Source: Pseudoflavonifractor phocaeensis (lineage in GTDB: Bacteria > Bacillota > Clostridia > Oscillospirales > Oscillospiraceae). From it: 64,000 nt of DNA. The position numbers and the translations under genes were made by a program. This document shows, piece by piece, positions 50,221 through 58,465 of this stretch (position 1 is its first letter; every line of letters begins with the position of its first letter). Under the pieces are notes generated by a model. It did no database searches, was not told the DNA's origin, and worked only from the letters and a program-made list of their open reading frames with translations. Where the stretch lies: positions 186,001 to 250,000 of the forward strand of contig NZ_JADYTU010000001.1 of the NCBI RefSeq assembly GCF_021531375.1, in the 5' to 3' direction.

Positions 50221-50258
50221 AGGCCGGCGAAAAAGTTTTTTCGCCGGCCTTTTTGTGT
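50221..50258 (+). terminator. Terminator after the SARP-like gene
   Basis: AGGCCGGCGAAAAA pairs with TTTTTTCGCCGGCCT, followed by TTTTTG. Confidence 0.85.
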
Positions 50259-50273
50259 ACTTGACCTTTGCAC

Positions 50274-51923
50274 TTAGTCCATAAGCCACAGAGCCCCCTC
50301 GTGGGCGCCGCCCACGCCGTCCCGGTAGGCTTTCAGAATACCGGGGGCGGGGTGGTCCGGGCGGCGGATGTGACGCTTGCGTTCCTCCAACTCCTGGTCG
50401 GACAGTTCTACCTGGAGCAGCTTGTGCTCCAGATCAATGGTGATGATGTCTCCGTCCCGGAGGCAGGCGATGGGCCCGCCCTCCCAGGCCTCAGGGGCGA
50501 TATGTCCCACGCAGGGCCCCCGGGAGGCACCGGAGAACCGGCCGTCGGTGATCATGGCCACCGAGGTGTGCAGTCCCATGCCCATGAGCATGGCGGCAGG
50601 AATGGACATCTCCCGCATTCCGGGACCGCCCTTGGGGCCCTCGTAACGGATGACCAGGACGCAGCCGGGCTCCACCTTGGAGTGGAGGAGGTGGTCCATC
50701 AGGTCCTCTTCCGAGTCAAAGACCACCGCCGGTCCACGGTGATAGAACATTTTGGGGTCCACGCCGCTTTTCTTGACCACGGCGCCCTGGGGAGCCAGAT
50801 TGCCGTACAGGATGGTGAAACAGCCGTCGGGATGGAGGGGGTCCTCCTCGGAGTGGATGACCGCCGGGTCCACCGGCCGGGAGACGGAATCCAGCAGTTG
50901 CCCCAGAGTGCCGCCGAAGGCCATGGGCACGTCCAGATTCAGATGCCGCCGGATGGCGTTCAGCGTGCCGGGAACTCCGCCGGCCCGGTGGTAGTCGGTG
51001 AGATTATAGGGGGAGGAGGGCTTGAATTTCGCAATGACGGGCGTCTGCTCCTGAATGGCGTCAAATTCCTTCAGATCCATGGGGACGCCGGCTGCCCGGG
51101 CGATAGCCATGACGTGCATGACAAAGTTGGTGGACCCGCCGGTGGCGGAGACGTGGAGGATTCCGTTGCGGAGGGAGTCCCGGGTCAGGAAGGTCCGGGC
51201 GGTGATCCCCGCCCGGGTCAGCGCGACGATCCGTTCTCCCACGTCACGGGCCTGGCGTACCTTGGCGGAGGAGCAGGAGAGCATGGTGGTGGACCCCATG
51301 GGGCACAGGCCCAGCACCTCGGCAAAGACGCCCATGGTGTTGGCGGTACCGTACATGGAGCAGGTGCCGCAGGAGAAGCAGATGTTCTCCTTATAGTCGG
51401 CAAAGGCCTCATCGGTGATCTTCCCCGCGTTCCGGGCGCCGATGGACTCCTTCAGGTCCGGGGTGACCAGTGCCCGGTCTCCGGCGTCGTAGGGGACCAT
51501 GGAGCCGGCGGTCAGGAACAGGGAGGGAACGTTGATGGAAGCCGCCGCCATGAGCATGGCGGGGACGATCTTGTCGCAGGAGCACAGAAAGACCAGCCCG
51601 TCGAAGGCGTGGGCCTTGGCCATGGCCTCCACCGAGGCGGCGATCAGGTCCCGCTGGGGCAGAATGTACTGCATCCCGATGAGCTGAGCCATGCCGTCGC
51701 AGGGGGCGGGGACGGTGAACTCCGCCGGTGCGCCTCCCGCGGCCCATACCCCTTCCTTCACATGATTGACCAGTTCCTTAAAGGGCTTGTGGCCGGGGTT
51801 GACGTCATTCCAGGAGTTGACGATGCCGATGACCGGCTTTTTCAGATCCTTGTCCCGGTAGCCGGCGGCCCCCATCAGCCCCACATAGTAGGCGTCGGCC
51901 ATGCTGTCCCGTTTCTCTTTCAT
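50274..51923 (-). CDS. IlvD/Edd-family dehydratase
   Basis: A 549-residue Fe-S dehydratase. Cluster cysteines are visible in [12 protein letters not shown] and [18 protein letters not shown], and the C-terminal domain has [28 protein letters not shown] and [15 protein letters not shown]. The family includes dihydroxyacid dehydratase of branched-chain amino acid synthesis and several sugar-acid dehydratases. The block around the third cysteine ([10 protein letters not shown]) and the short N-terminus differ from standard IlvD, no other ilv gene is near, and an iron alcohol dehydrogenase lies just upstream in the same direction, so a sugar-acid or related substrate is possible. The family is firm, the substrate is not. 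Confidence 0.82.
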   Translation of the reverse strand: MKEKRDSMADAYYVGLMGAAGYRDKDLKKPVIGIVNSWNDVNPGHKPFKELVNHVKEGVWAAGGAPAEFTVPAPCDGMAQLIGMQYILPQRDLIAASVEAMAKAHAFDGLVFLCSCDKIVPAMLMAAASINVPSLFLTAGSMVPYDAGDRALVTPDLKESIGARNAGKITDEAFADYKENICFSCGTCSMYGTANTMGVFAEVLGLCPMGSTTMLSCSSAKVRQARDVGERIVALTRAGITARTFLTRDSLRNGILHVSATGGSTNFVMHVMAIARAAGVPMDLKEFDAIQEQTPVIAKFKPSSPYNLTDYHRAGGVPGTLNAIRRHLNLDVPMAFGGTLGQLLDSVSRPVDPAVIHSEEDPLHPDGCFTILYGNLAPQGAVVKKSGVDPKMFYHRGPAVVFDSEEDLMDHLLHSKVEPGCVLVIRYEGPKGGPGMREMSIPAAMLMGMGLHTSVAMITDGRFSGASRGPCVGHIAPEAWEGGPIACLRDGDIITIDLEHKLLQVELSDQELEERKRHIRRPDHPAPGILKAYRDGVGGAHEGALWLMD

Positions 51924-51940
51924 ATTGCCTCACTCCAAAT

Positions 51941-53128
51941 TCAGTGGTTGGCCAGCCGGTAGATGGTCAGGATGTCCTCGTAGCCCAGTACCCGGAAGGA
52001 GCCGATGGTCCGGGTCCCGAAGAAGGTGCAGCGGTGGGCCAGCTCCCGGAGCTTCTCCTCCGGCAGTATGCCGCAGCCTAGCTCAGAGAAGCAGGTGGGC
52101 ATATTTAAGGAGCGGAAGTAGGCGGCTGTGGTCTCGATGGCCTCCAGGGCCAGGGCCTCGTCGTCCTTCCCGGCGGGGTCCAGACCCCACACCTGAACGC
52201 CGAACTGGGCAAACCGGGCGGGATTGGTCTGATAGCAGAACCGGGCCCAGCTGTCCCATACGGTGGCCAAAGTGGCGCCGTGGGCAGCGTCAAACATGGC
52301 GCTGAGCTCGTGGCCCAGCTGGTGGGGAGCGAAGTCCTGGATACCGCCCAGTCCAGTGAGGCCGTTGTGGGACAGAGAGCCGGCCCACATCAGCTCGCTC
52401 ATGGCCTGGTAGTCGCCGGGATGGTCCAAAGCACGCCGGCCGTTCCGAATGACGCAGCGCAGCAGGCCCTGGGCGATCTCGTCGGTGAGTTCGTTGGAGG
52501 TCACCGGGTTGAAGTAGCGGTCCATGGTGTGCATCATGATGTCCACCACGCCGCAGGAGATCTGGTAGGGAGGGAGCGTGAAGGTGAGTTCCGGGTTCAG
52601 GATGGCGAAGCGGGGACGGTGGGGTTCAAAGGTCAGGCCGCGCTTGACGTGGTTCTCCTCGTTGGTGAGCACGGCGGAGCTGCTGCTCTCGCTGCCGGCG
52701 GCGGGAATGGTGAGAACAACGCCGATGGGGAGGTTTTGGGTCACTGTCACCTTGCGGGTCCAGATGTCCCAGAGGTCGTACTCGACGTTGGCGGCGCCCA
52801 GGGAGATGGCTTTGGCGGCGTCGATCACGCTGCCGCCGCCCACGGCCAGCAGAAAGTCGGCGCCAAAGGCCACCGCCTTCTCCACGCCGGCCCGGGCGAA
52901 GCCCAGGCGGGGATTGGGCGTGACGCCGCCCAGAGTCTCATAGGTCAGTCCGGCCTCCTCCAGCGACGCTTTGATCCGGTCCAGCAGACCGCTTTTGACG
53001 GCGCTCTGTCCGCCGTAGACCACCAGTACGCGGGAGCCGCCGTACTCCGCGACCCGCCGGCCGGTCTGGTCCTCGGTCCCGGTGCCGAAAATGATCTTGG
53101 TGGGGGAGTGGAATTCAAATGCCTGCAT
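51941..53128 (-). CDS. Iron-containing alcohol dehydrogenase
   Basis: A 395-residue group III dehydrogenase, BdhA/YqhD-like. The NAD(P)-binding part has LAVGGGSVIDAAKAISLGA and TIPAAGSESSSSAVL; metal ligands lie in VVDIMMHTMDRY and HQLGHELSAMFDAAHGATLA. It interconverts alcohols and aldehydes, for example butanol or a sugar-derived aldehyde. ATG 53128 follows GAGGAGGT. It ends 17 bp before the dehydratase, so the two are one operon. An imperfect palindrome at 53157-53173 sits in the promoter region. Confidence 0.88.
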   Translation of the reverse strand: MQAFEFHSPTKIIFGTGTEDQTGRRVAEYGGSRVLVVYGGQSAVKSGLLDRIKASLEEAGLTYETLGGVTPNPRLGFARAGVEKAVAFGADFLLAVGGGSVIDAAKAISLGAANVEYDLWDIWTRKVTVTQNLPIGVVLTIPAAGSESSSSAVLTNEENHVKRGLTFEPHRPRFAILNPELTFTLPPYQISCGVVDIMMHTMDRYFNPVTSNELTDEIAQGLLRCVIRNGRRALDHPGDYQAMSELMWAGSLSHNGLTGLGGIQDFAPHQLGHELSAMFDAAHGATLATVWDSWARFCYQTNPARFAQFGVQVWGLDPAGKDDEALALEAIETTAAYFRSLNMPTCFSELGCGILPEEKLRELAHRCTFFGTRTIGSFRVLGYEDILTIYRLANH

Positions 53129-53156
53129 ATGAGCAAACCTCCTCTGACGTGGTATG

Positions 53157-53173
53157 GTTATCATCATGGTAAC
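53157..53173. promoter_or_regulatory. Possible operator upstream of the alcohol dehydrogenase operon
   Basis: GTTATCAT-C-ATGGTAAC is a 17-bp palindrome with 7 of 8 arm bases matching, located 29 bp upstream of the start codon. No regulator gene is adjacent. Confidence 0.45.
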
Positions 53174-53420
53174 ACACGGGGACGGAGAGCGTCAACGAGG
53201 GGATGGGAAAACGGAGCGTCCCGGGTCAGAACGCCTCGTTCTGCACGGCTCGAAAGCAGGTGTGTGCAGACGGAACTTCCGGCTCCGGAAGGGACTGCGG
53301 CCAGCTTGACAAACCGTCGATTTGAGGGCGGCTATCGTTCAGAAAAAAACAACAATGGATGAAAGCCGGGTGTCCGTAAAACAGTTTCAGTCCCGGCAGT
53401 AATGTCTGCCGGGACTGTTC
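53174..53420. other. Intergenic region before the AT-rich gene
   Basis: I see no gene. A hairpin CAGTCCCGGCAG/CTGCCGGGACTG lies at about 53388-53418, probably a terminator or element border. Composition changes sharply from GC-rich to AT-rich at its right end. Confidence 0.4.
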
Positions 53421-53449
53421 TTGCATATATTGTAGCCGTATGATATGAT
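53421..53449 (+). promoter_or_regulatory. Promoter of the AT-rich gene
   Basis: TTGCAT at 53421-53426, a 17-base spacer and TATGAT at 53444-53449, 45 bp before the start codon. Confidence 0.7.
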
Positions 53450-53494
53450 TAAACAGACTGATAAACTGGAATTTGTGGAGTAGGAGAAGAAAAT

Positions 53495-54022
53495 ATGATA
53501 AATAAGATTCCTGAATTGAAAAGATTAGAATTGAATAAAGAAAATGTGATGAAAGTGTTGTTTGACTGCAAGGTAACTGAGAATTCAAAAAGAACTACAC
53601 ACCCTATTTCATTTTACTCTGATGAATCATCTCGCAAAGCACCAAAAATGAGTTTTGATGCAGAAAAATTAATTAATAATCTTTGGATTATACAATATTT
53701 ATTAGGTCAATTACAAGGTGTTCATAAAAGAAAAGATCCACTAACTCCTGGAGAAGGAATTATAAACTACAAGGGTGAAAAATGGACAGATGATTTTAGA
53801 GCATTATATGCACTATATTATTTAGGATGTGCATCAGCGTCATTTCCAGATTTCGTAGATGGAAAAAATAGTGCAGAAACAGATAATATTTCAGCGTTTT
53901 ATGCACTAATGTTAAAACCAACATATGCACCATCAGATCCAAACTTTAAACTAGAAGATGCTAAATGGGCATTAGAAGATTTAGGTGTAAAATTACCAGA
54001 TGATTTATCACAGTTCGACTGA
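53495..54022 (+). CDS. Unknown protein in an AT-rich, probably acquired island
   Basis: A 175-residue soluble protein (MINKIPELKRLELNKENVMKVLF...) without signal peptide or membrane helix, rich in Lys, Asn, Asp and Tyr, with a helical middle (FDAEKLINNLWIIQYLLGQLQGVHKRK; WTDDFRALYALYYLGCASASF). I recognise no family. Its codons are strongly AT-biased, unlike every neighbour, which points to recent transfer from a low-GC host. TGGAGTAGGAG precedes the ATG. It is monocistronic, bounded by hairpins. Confidence 0.75.
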   Translation: MINKIPELKRLELNKENVMKVLFDCKVTENSKRTTHPISFYSDESSRKAPKMSFDAEKLINNLWIIQYLLGQLQGVHKRKDPLTPGEGIINYKGEKWTDDFRALYALYYLGCASASFPDFVDGKNSAETDNISAFYALMLKPTYAPSDPNFKLEDAKWALEDLGVKLPDDLSQFD

Positions 54023-54280
54023 TTTGGAATATAGAAAATTCCAATTTATAGGGCTGTCGAAAAACCCTTTAGGAACTAAAGGGCGCACTTCTATACACCT
54101 TTCGGTGTACTGTGCGATCTGCGATTTTGCGCAGCACCAAAGCCTCCCTTTACACAAGGTAGCCCTGGGCGCTGCCGCGCCAGTGCATAACATAAAAACC
54201 GACCTATGATCGTAACCATAGGTCGGTTTAACTGTTTTACGAACCCCGCCCAAAGGAACGGGAGTTGTTTGATTTGCCGC
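54023..54280. other. Intergenic region after the AT-rich gene
   Basis: No gene is called. It has a GGGCTGTCGAAAAACCC start and a CCTTTAGGAACTAAAGG palindrome that look like a decayed element end, followed by GC-normal sequence and the hairpin at 54196-54235. A minus-strand frame across it has no start signal and looks like noise. Confidence 0.35.
54196..54235 (+). terminator. Hairpin terminator upstream of the CPA2 antiporter
   Basis: AAACCGACCTATG (54196-54208) pairs perfectly with CATAGGTCGGTTT (54217-54229). Confidence 0.7.
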
Positions 54281-54308
54281 TTGACAACCTTTTCGCAAAT
54301 GCTATAAT
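54281..54308 (+). promoter_or_regulatory. Sigma-A promoter of the CPA2 antiporter
   Basis: TTGACA at 54281-54286, a 16-base spacer and TATAAT at 54303-54308. Confidence 0.85.
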
Positions 54309-54386
54309 ACAGAAACTACCCGATAGGGCGAAACAATGATTCATACCGGATTGCATATCTACGGTGAGGAAGTAAGGTGTGTTGAA

Positions 54387-55565
54387 ATGGAATCGTATAC
54401 TTATCTGCTGCTGCTGGCTCTGATCCTGTTGTCCACCAAGGTCCTTGGCCTGGCTACGGAGAAGATCCACATGCCCCAGGTGGTGGGCGCCCTGCTGGCG
54501 GGTATCATCCTGGGACCCAGCTGCTTCGGCGTGCTGCAAAGCACCGATTTCTTGGTGAAGACGGCGGAGATCGGTGTTATCATGCTCATGTTTACCGCCG
54601 GTATCGACACCGACATGAAGGAACTGAAGAAAACCGGACCCCAGGCCTTCGTCATCGCGGTCATGGGCGTGTCGGTGCCCCTGCTGCTGTGTGGCGGACT
54701 GTACTTTGTCTTCTTTGGCGGTGAGTTCACCCTGATGAACGTGCTGAAGGCGGCCTTCGTGGGCTCCGTTTTCTCCGCCACCTCGGTGTCCATTACGGTT
54801 GAGACCCTGAACGAGATGGGCAAGCTGAAGACCCGGACGGGGACCACCCTGCTCAGCGCCGCTCTGATTGACGACATTCTGGGCATCGTCGTCCTGTCCG
54901 TCCTCAGCGGCCTCAGCTCCGGCGGCTCCAATCCTATCGTGGTGCTGTGCCGGATCGCCCTGTTTTTCCTGTTCACCCTGGTGGTGGGACTGGTGGTGCG
55001 CCGGGTCTTCGGTTGGATCTCCGAGGAGCACTGGCACAGCCGCCGGGTGGCTATCTGGGCGCTGGCCTTCTGTCTTATCATGGCCTACTGCGCCGAGGCC
55101 CTCTTCGGTGTGGCCGATATCACCGGCGCCTACTTTGCCGGCCTGATCCTGTGTAACGTGACCAAGTCCCGAAAGTTCGTGGCCAAGAAGTTCACCGTCG
55201 CCGCCTACATGGTGTTTACTCCCGTGTTCTTTGCCAGCGTGGGCATGAAGACCGACCTGACCACCATGAATTCGGAGATTCTGATCTTCGCTCTGCTGCT
55301 GGTGGTGGCGGCAGTACTGTCCAAAATCATAGGCTGCGGGCTGGGCGGAAAGCTGTGCCGCATGACCAACCACCAGTCACTGGTGATCGGGATCGGCATG
55401 GTGGCACGCAGCGAGGTTGCCTTGATGGTGGCCCAGAAGGGCATCAACGCCGGTATGATCGACCCGGTGATCCTGCCCGCCATCGTTCTCAGCGTCATCG
55501 CCTCCGCGCTGCTTACCCCCATCCTGCTGAAGCTGGCCATCAGCAAGGGCCCGGAGCTGGCGTAA
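54387..55565 (+). CDS. CPA2-family cation/proton antiporter (KefB/NapA-like)
   Basis: A 392-residue membrane protein with about 12-13 helices. Family features are HMPQVVGALLAGIILGPSCFG, LMFTAGIDTDMKELK, VGSVFSATSVSITVETLNEMG, the core LIDDILGIVVLSVL with paired Asp residues, and ARSEVALMVAQKG. It exchanges K+ or Na+ for protons. It has no C-terminal TrkA-N domain. The longer frame from 54336 is possible, but ATG 54387 behind AAGGTG starts just before the first helix. Confidence 0.88.
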   Translation: MESYTYLLLLALILLSTKVLGLATEKIHMPQVVGALLAGIILGPSCFGVLQSTDFLVKTAEIGVIMLMFTAGIDTDMKELKKTGPQAFVIAVMGVSVPLLLCGGLYFVFFGGEFTLMNVLKAAFVGSVFSATSVSITVETLNEMGKLKTRTGTTLLSAALIDDILGIVVLSVLSGLSSGGSNPIVVLCRIALFFLFTLVVGLVVRRVFGWISEEHWHSRRVAIWALAFCLIMAYCAEALFGVADITGAYFAGLILCNVTKSRKFVAKKFTVAAYMVFTPVFFASVGMKTDLTTMNSEILIFALLLVVAAVLSKIIGCGLGGKLCRMTNHQSLVIGIGMVARSEVALMVAQKGINAGMIDPVILPAIVLSVIASALLTPILLKLAISKGPELA

Positions 55566-55592
55566 GCTGCCGCCGTATCACATCTGAAATAA

Positions 55593-55627
55593 CAAAGACC
55601 GTCCGAATTTTTCGGACGGTCTTTGTT
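55593..55627. terminator. Bidirectional terminator after the antiporter
   Basis: AAAGACCGTCCGA pairs with TCGGACGGTCTTT around a 4-base loop, with T-rich and A-rich flanks serving both convergent genes. Confidence 0.8.
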
Positions 55628-55911
55628 TATCCATTCAGTTTTGCCGCCTGATCCTCCAGCCAGGCGGAAATCTGTTCCAGGCCCTCCTCGGAGAGGGGGA
55701 AGGAGGCGGTGGCGAGGACCTCGCTGAGGGCTTTGGTCAAAGGCCCCTTCCACACCTCCGCGTCGAGGGTGGTGTAGGCCTCCCCATGGGGGTCCTCCTC
55801 CGGGGGCTCATGCTTCACGGGCTGGATGAAAAAACGGGTCAGCCCCTTGCTTCCGTACCAGCTGTTGCCATTTTCCCAAAACAGCATGGTGGGAATGAAA
55901 ATATCGTTCAA
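55627..55911 (-). CDS. Small hypothetical protein downstream of glpK
   Basis: A 94-residue soluble protein with an aromatic N-terminal half (IFIPTMLFWENGNSWYGSKGLTRFFIQPV) and an acidic helical C-terminus. No family is recognised. It follows glpK by 39 bp in the same direction and is probably co-transcribed; GGAGCGACC lies upstream of the ATG. Confidence 0.6.
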   Translation of the reverse strand: MNDIFIPTMLFWENGNSWYGSKGLTRFFIQPVKHEPPEEDPHGEAYTTLDAEVWKGPLTKALSEVLATASFPLSEEGLEQISAWLEDQAAKLNG

Positions 55912-55950
55912 GATCGGTCGCTCCTTGTCTTGTTGTCGAACTCCATCGGA

Positions 55951-57447
55951 TCAGGGGTCGTGCTCCGCCCAGTCCAGACTGCGGCCCACGGCCTTGTGCC
56001 ACCCCCGGAGCAGCCGCTGACGGGTCGCCTCCTCCATCTGGGGACGGTACTGCTGGTCCAGGGAACGCAGGGCCTGGATCTCCTGCCGGTCCTTCCAAAG
56101 CCCCACCGCCAGCCCGGCCAGATAGGCGGCGCCCAGAGCGGTGGTCTCCCGGATGGCGGGGCGGCGGACCGGCTTGTTCAGAATATCCGACTGGAACTGC
56201 ATGAGGAAGCGGTCCCGGCTGGCCCCGCCGTCGGCGTTGAGGGAGGACAGGGAGATACCCGTGTCTTTCTCCATGGCTTCCACCAGGTCGCAGACCTGAT
56301 AGGCGATGGACTCCTGGGCCGCCCGGATGATGTGCTCCCGCTTGGTGCCCCGGGTGAGTCCCACCAGAGCGCCCCGGGCGTACATGTCCCAGTGGGGCGC
56401 GCCCAGGCCGGTAAAGGCGGGGACCAGATAGACCCCTCCGGTGTCTGGGACCTTGGAGGCGTAGTACTCCGCGTCCCGGGCCTCGGTGATCAAGCGCAGC
56501 TCGTCCCGCACCCACTGGATCACGGCTCCCCCCACAAAGACGGAGCCCTCCAGCGCGTACTGTACCTTCCCATCCAGACCGATGGCGATGGTGGACAGCA
56601 GGCCGTTCCGGCTGCGGTACAGCCGGTCACCGGTGTTCATCAGCAGGAAACAGCCGGTGCCGTATGTATTTTTAGCCTCACCCGGCGCAAAGCAGGTCTG
56701 GCCGAACAGGGCGGCCTGCTGGTCCCCGGCGATGCCGGCGATGGGCACCTCCACTCCTTGGAGGTTGACGGTGCCGTAAACGGCGCTGGAATCACGGACC
56801 TGGGGCAGCATGGACATGGGGATGCCCAGCGTCTGGCAGATCCGCCTGTCCCAGCACAGGTTCCGAATGTCATAGAGCATGGTGCGGCTGGCGTTGGTAT
56901 AGTCCGTGACGTGGGCGGCGCCGCCGGTCAGCTTCCATACCAGCCAACTGTCCACGGTTCCAAACAGCAGCTCCCCGTCCTCCGCCTTTTCCCGGGCTCC
57001 CTCCACGTTGTCCAGGATCCATTTCAGCTTGGTGGCGGAGAAGTAGGCGTCCACAAGCAGGCCGGTGTGCTCCTGAATATATTGGGTCAACTCCCGGTCC
57101 TGTTTCAGCTCCTCGCACAAAGGGGCGGTGCGGCGGCACTGCCAGACGATGGCGTTGCAGATGGGCCGTCCGGTGGTTTTGTCCCAGACGATGGTGGTCT
57201 CCCGCTGGTTGGTGATGCCGATGGCGGCGATCTCCTCCGGGGATACGCCGGACTGGGCCAGCGCCTCGGTGAGGACGGAATACTGGCTGGACCAGATCTC
57301 CATGGGGTCGTGCTCCACCCAGCCTGGTTTGGGATAGTGCTGAATGAATTCCCGCTGAGCCACGCCCATGATGTTCTGTTCCCGGTCAAAGATGATGCAC
57401 CGGCTGCTGGTGGTGCCCTGATCCAGGGCGATGACGTATTGTTTCAC
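55951..57447 (-). CDS. glpK: Glycerol kinase
   Basis: A 498-residue FGGY kinase that phosphorylates glycerol to glycerol 3-phosphate. It begins with the ATP-binding [18 protein letters not shown] and has [43 protein letters not shown]-type and [19 protein letters not shown] blocks. Length is standard. Uptake (glpF) and dehydrogenase genes are not nearby. It feeds phospholipid backbone supply with PlsX. GGAGGGACC precedes the ATG. Confidence 0.96.
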   Translation of the reverse strand: MKQYVIALDQGTTSSRCIIFDREQNIMGVAQREFIQHYPKPGWVEHDPMEIWSSQYSVLTEALAQSGVSPEEIAAIGITNQRETTIVWDKTTGRPICNAIVWQCRRTAPLCEELKQDRELTQYIQEHTGLLVDAYFSATKLKWILDNVEGAREKAEDGELLFGTVDSWLVWKLTGGAAHVTDYTNASRTMLYDIRNLCWDRRICQTLGIPMSMLPQVRDSSAVYGTVNLQGVEVPIAGIAGDQQAALFGQTCFAPGEAKNTYGTGCFLLMNTGDRLYRSRNGLLSTIAIGLDGKVQYALEGSVFVGGAVIQWVRDELRLITEARDAEYYASKVPDTGGVYLVPAFTGLGAPHWDMYARGALVGLTRGTKREHIIRAAQESIAYQVCDLVEAMEKDTGISLSSLNADGGASRDRFLMQFQSDILNKPVRRPAIRETTALGAAYLAGLAVGLWKDRQEIQALRSLDQQYRPQMEEATRQRLLRGWHKAVGRSLDWAEHDP

Positions 57448-57574
57448 AGGCGGTCCCTCCCTTTCTATAAGGGTATTATGCCAGAAAGGGGGAACGGTGT
57501 AAAGAAGGAACCGGACTTAAAGGAAAAGCCGGACCGGTAAATCTACCAAGGGGCCGCCGCTGTTACCGGGTATG

Positions 57575-57847
57575 TCATTCTTCCCGGATGACCAACTCCA
57601 GGCCGGGAGCCTCGTCCGCCGCCTCCTGTATCGTGCTCAGCAGGGCCCGGCCATAACCGCCCAGCTCCTCCAATGCCTGGACATTGACCACCTCCAGCCG
57701 GGCGGGACCCAGCCATCCGGTGAGCAGGTCGTACAGGGCGTCCAAATTACGGCCATACCATTCGGGGAAGTTCAAGGCCTGGGCCAGATAGTCGTGAGCC
57801 GTCTCCCGGTCGGTCATTCGGGCGCAGTCCAGCAGGATGGGCTCCAT
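57575..57847 (-). CDS. Barstar-family ribonuclease inhibitor
   Basis: A 90-residue barstar homologue. The barnase-binding region FPEWYGRNLDALYDLLTGW keeps both Asp residues (equivalents of Asp35 and Asp39) that plug the RNase active site, and Glu/Asp follow in the second helix. Without a signal peptide it stays in the cytosol to neutralise RNase that has not been exported. ATG 57845-57847 overlaps the stop of the barnase-like gene, so production is coupled to it. Confidence 0.88.
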   Translation of the reverse strand: MEPILLDCARMTDRETAHDYLAQALNFPEWYGRNLDALYDLLTGWLGPARLEVVNVQALEELGGYGRALLSTIQEAADEAPGLELVIREE

Positions 57848-58440
57848 CACCAGACCACCTCCCCGTTTTCCACCCAGACCTCGGTGAAGGTCTCGTAGTG
57901 GTCCTCAGTGTGGAAGTACAGCCCGTCGTTGGAGAATACCAGCCGCTCGGCACCCCGGCTGTCGGCCCCGTCGGTGTTCAGGTCGCATTCCGTGTAACTG
58001 CGGCCCTCCTCCTTGGGAAGAATACCCTCCCGGTTGCCGAAGCGGTCGCCGCCGATGGCGGCCCCCTCCAGGTACCGCTCCACGCTGCCGCCGGACCAGC
58101 CCAGGGCCTGGGCCTCCTTCTTGGTGATGTAGTTGTCGGGGAGCGTCCCGTAATATTCCAGATAGAGGACCACATTCTCCAAATCGTAGTAGTACTCTCC
58201 CTCCTGGGGGAGGGTGCTCTGGGTGAGAATGGCGGTGGGGCCGTCGGCGCTGCCGATGACGGTATAGGAGGAGTCATTGGAAGCCTCGGGCAGGATCAGG
58301 GACTGGTCCGGGGAACTGCCGTCGGCAACGATGATGCTGGTGGGGCCATCGGCGCCGCCGATGACGCCCACATCTCCGCAGCCCGTCAGGCTGAACAGCA
58401 GGAGCAGAGACAGAAGCAGGGAGGTCAGTCGTTTCATCAA
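57847..58440 (-). CDS. Barnase-like ribonuclease anchored as a lipoprotein
   Basis: A 197-residue protein with three parts: a lipoprotein signal (lipobox SLTGC, Cys21); a spacer with two IGGADGPTSI/IGSADGPTAI motifs (27-36 and 62-71); and a barnase domain (about 84-190). The domain has LPDNYITKKEAQALGW, IGGDRFGNREGILP and TEDHYETFTEV, and the residues equivalent to the catalytic set of barnase are kept: Lys107, Glu151, Arg162, Arg166 and His181. It should be an active guanyl-preferring RNase held on the outer membrane face. The GADGPT motif is otherwise known from the beta subunit of Na+-pumping decarboxylases. The downstream gene is the barstar. Confidence 0.88.
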   Translation of the reverse strand: MMKRLTSLLLSLLLLFSLTGCGDVGVIGGADGPTSIIVADGSSPDQSLILPEASNDSSYTVIGSADGPTAILTQSTLPQEGEYYYDLENVVLYLEYYGTLPDNYITKKEAQALGWSGGSVERYLEGAAIGGDRFGNREGILPKEEGRSYTECDLNTDGADSRGAERLVFSNDGLYFHTEDHYETFTEVWVENGEVVW

Positions 58441-58465
58441 AAATCACTCATTTCTGTTTGGTGAG

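Noticed and set aside
54008-54298. 96-codon minus-strand frame after the AT-rich gene
   Set aside because: No ribosome binding site, crosses a terminator hairpin, and has an unusual composition; judged noise.
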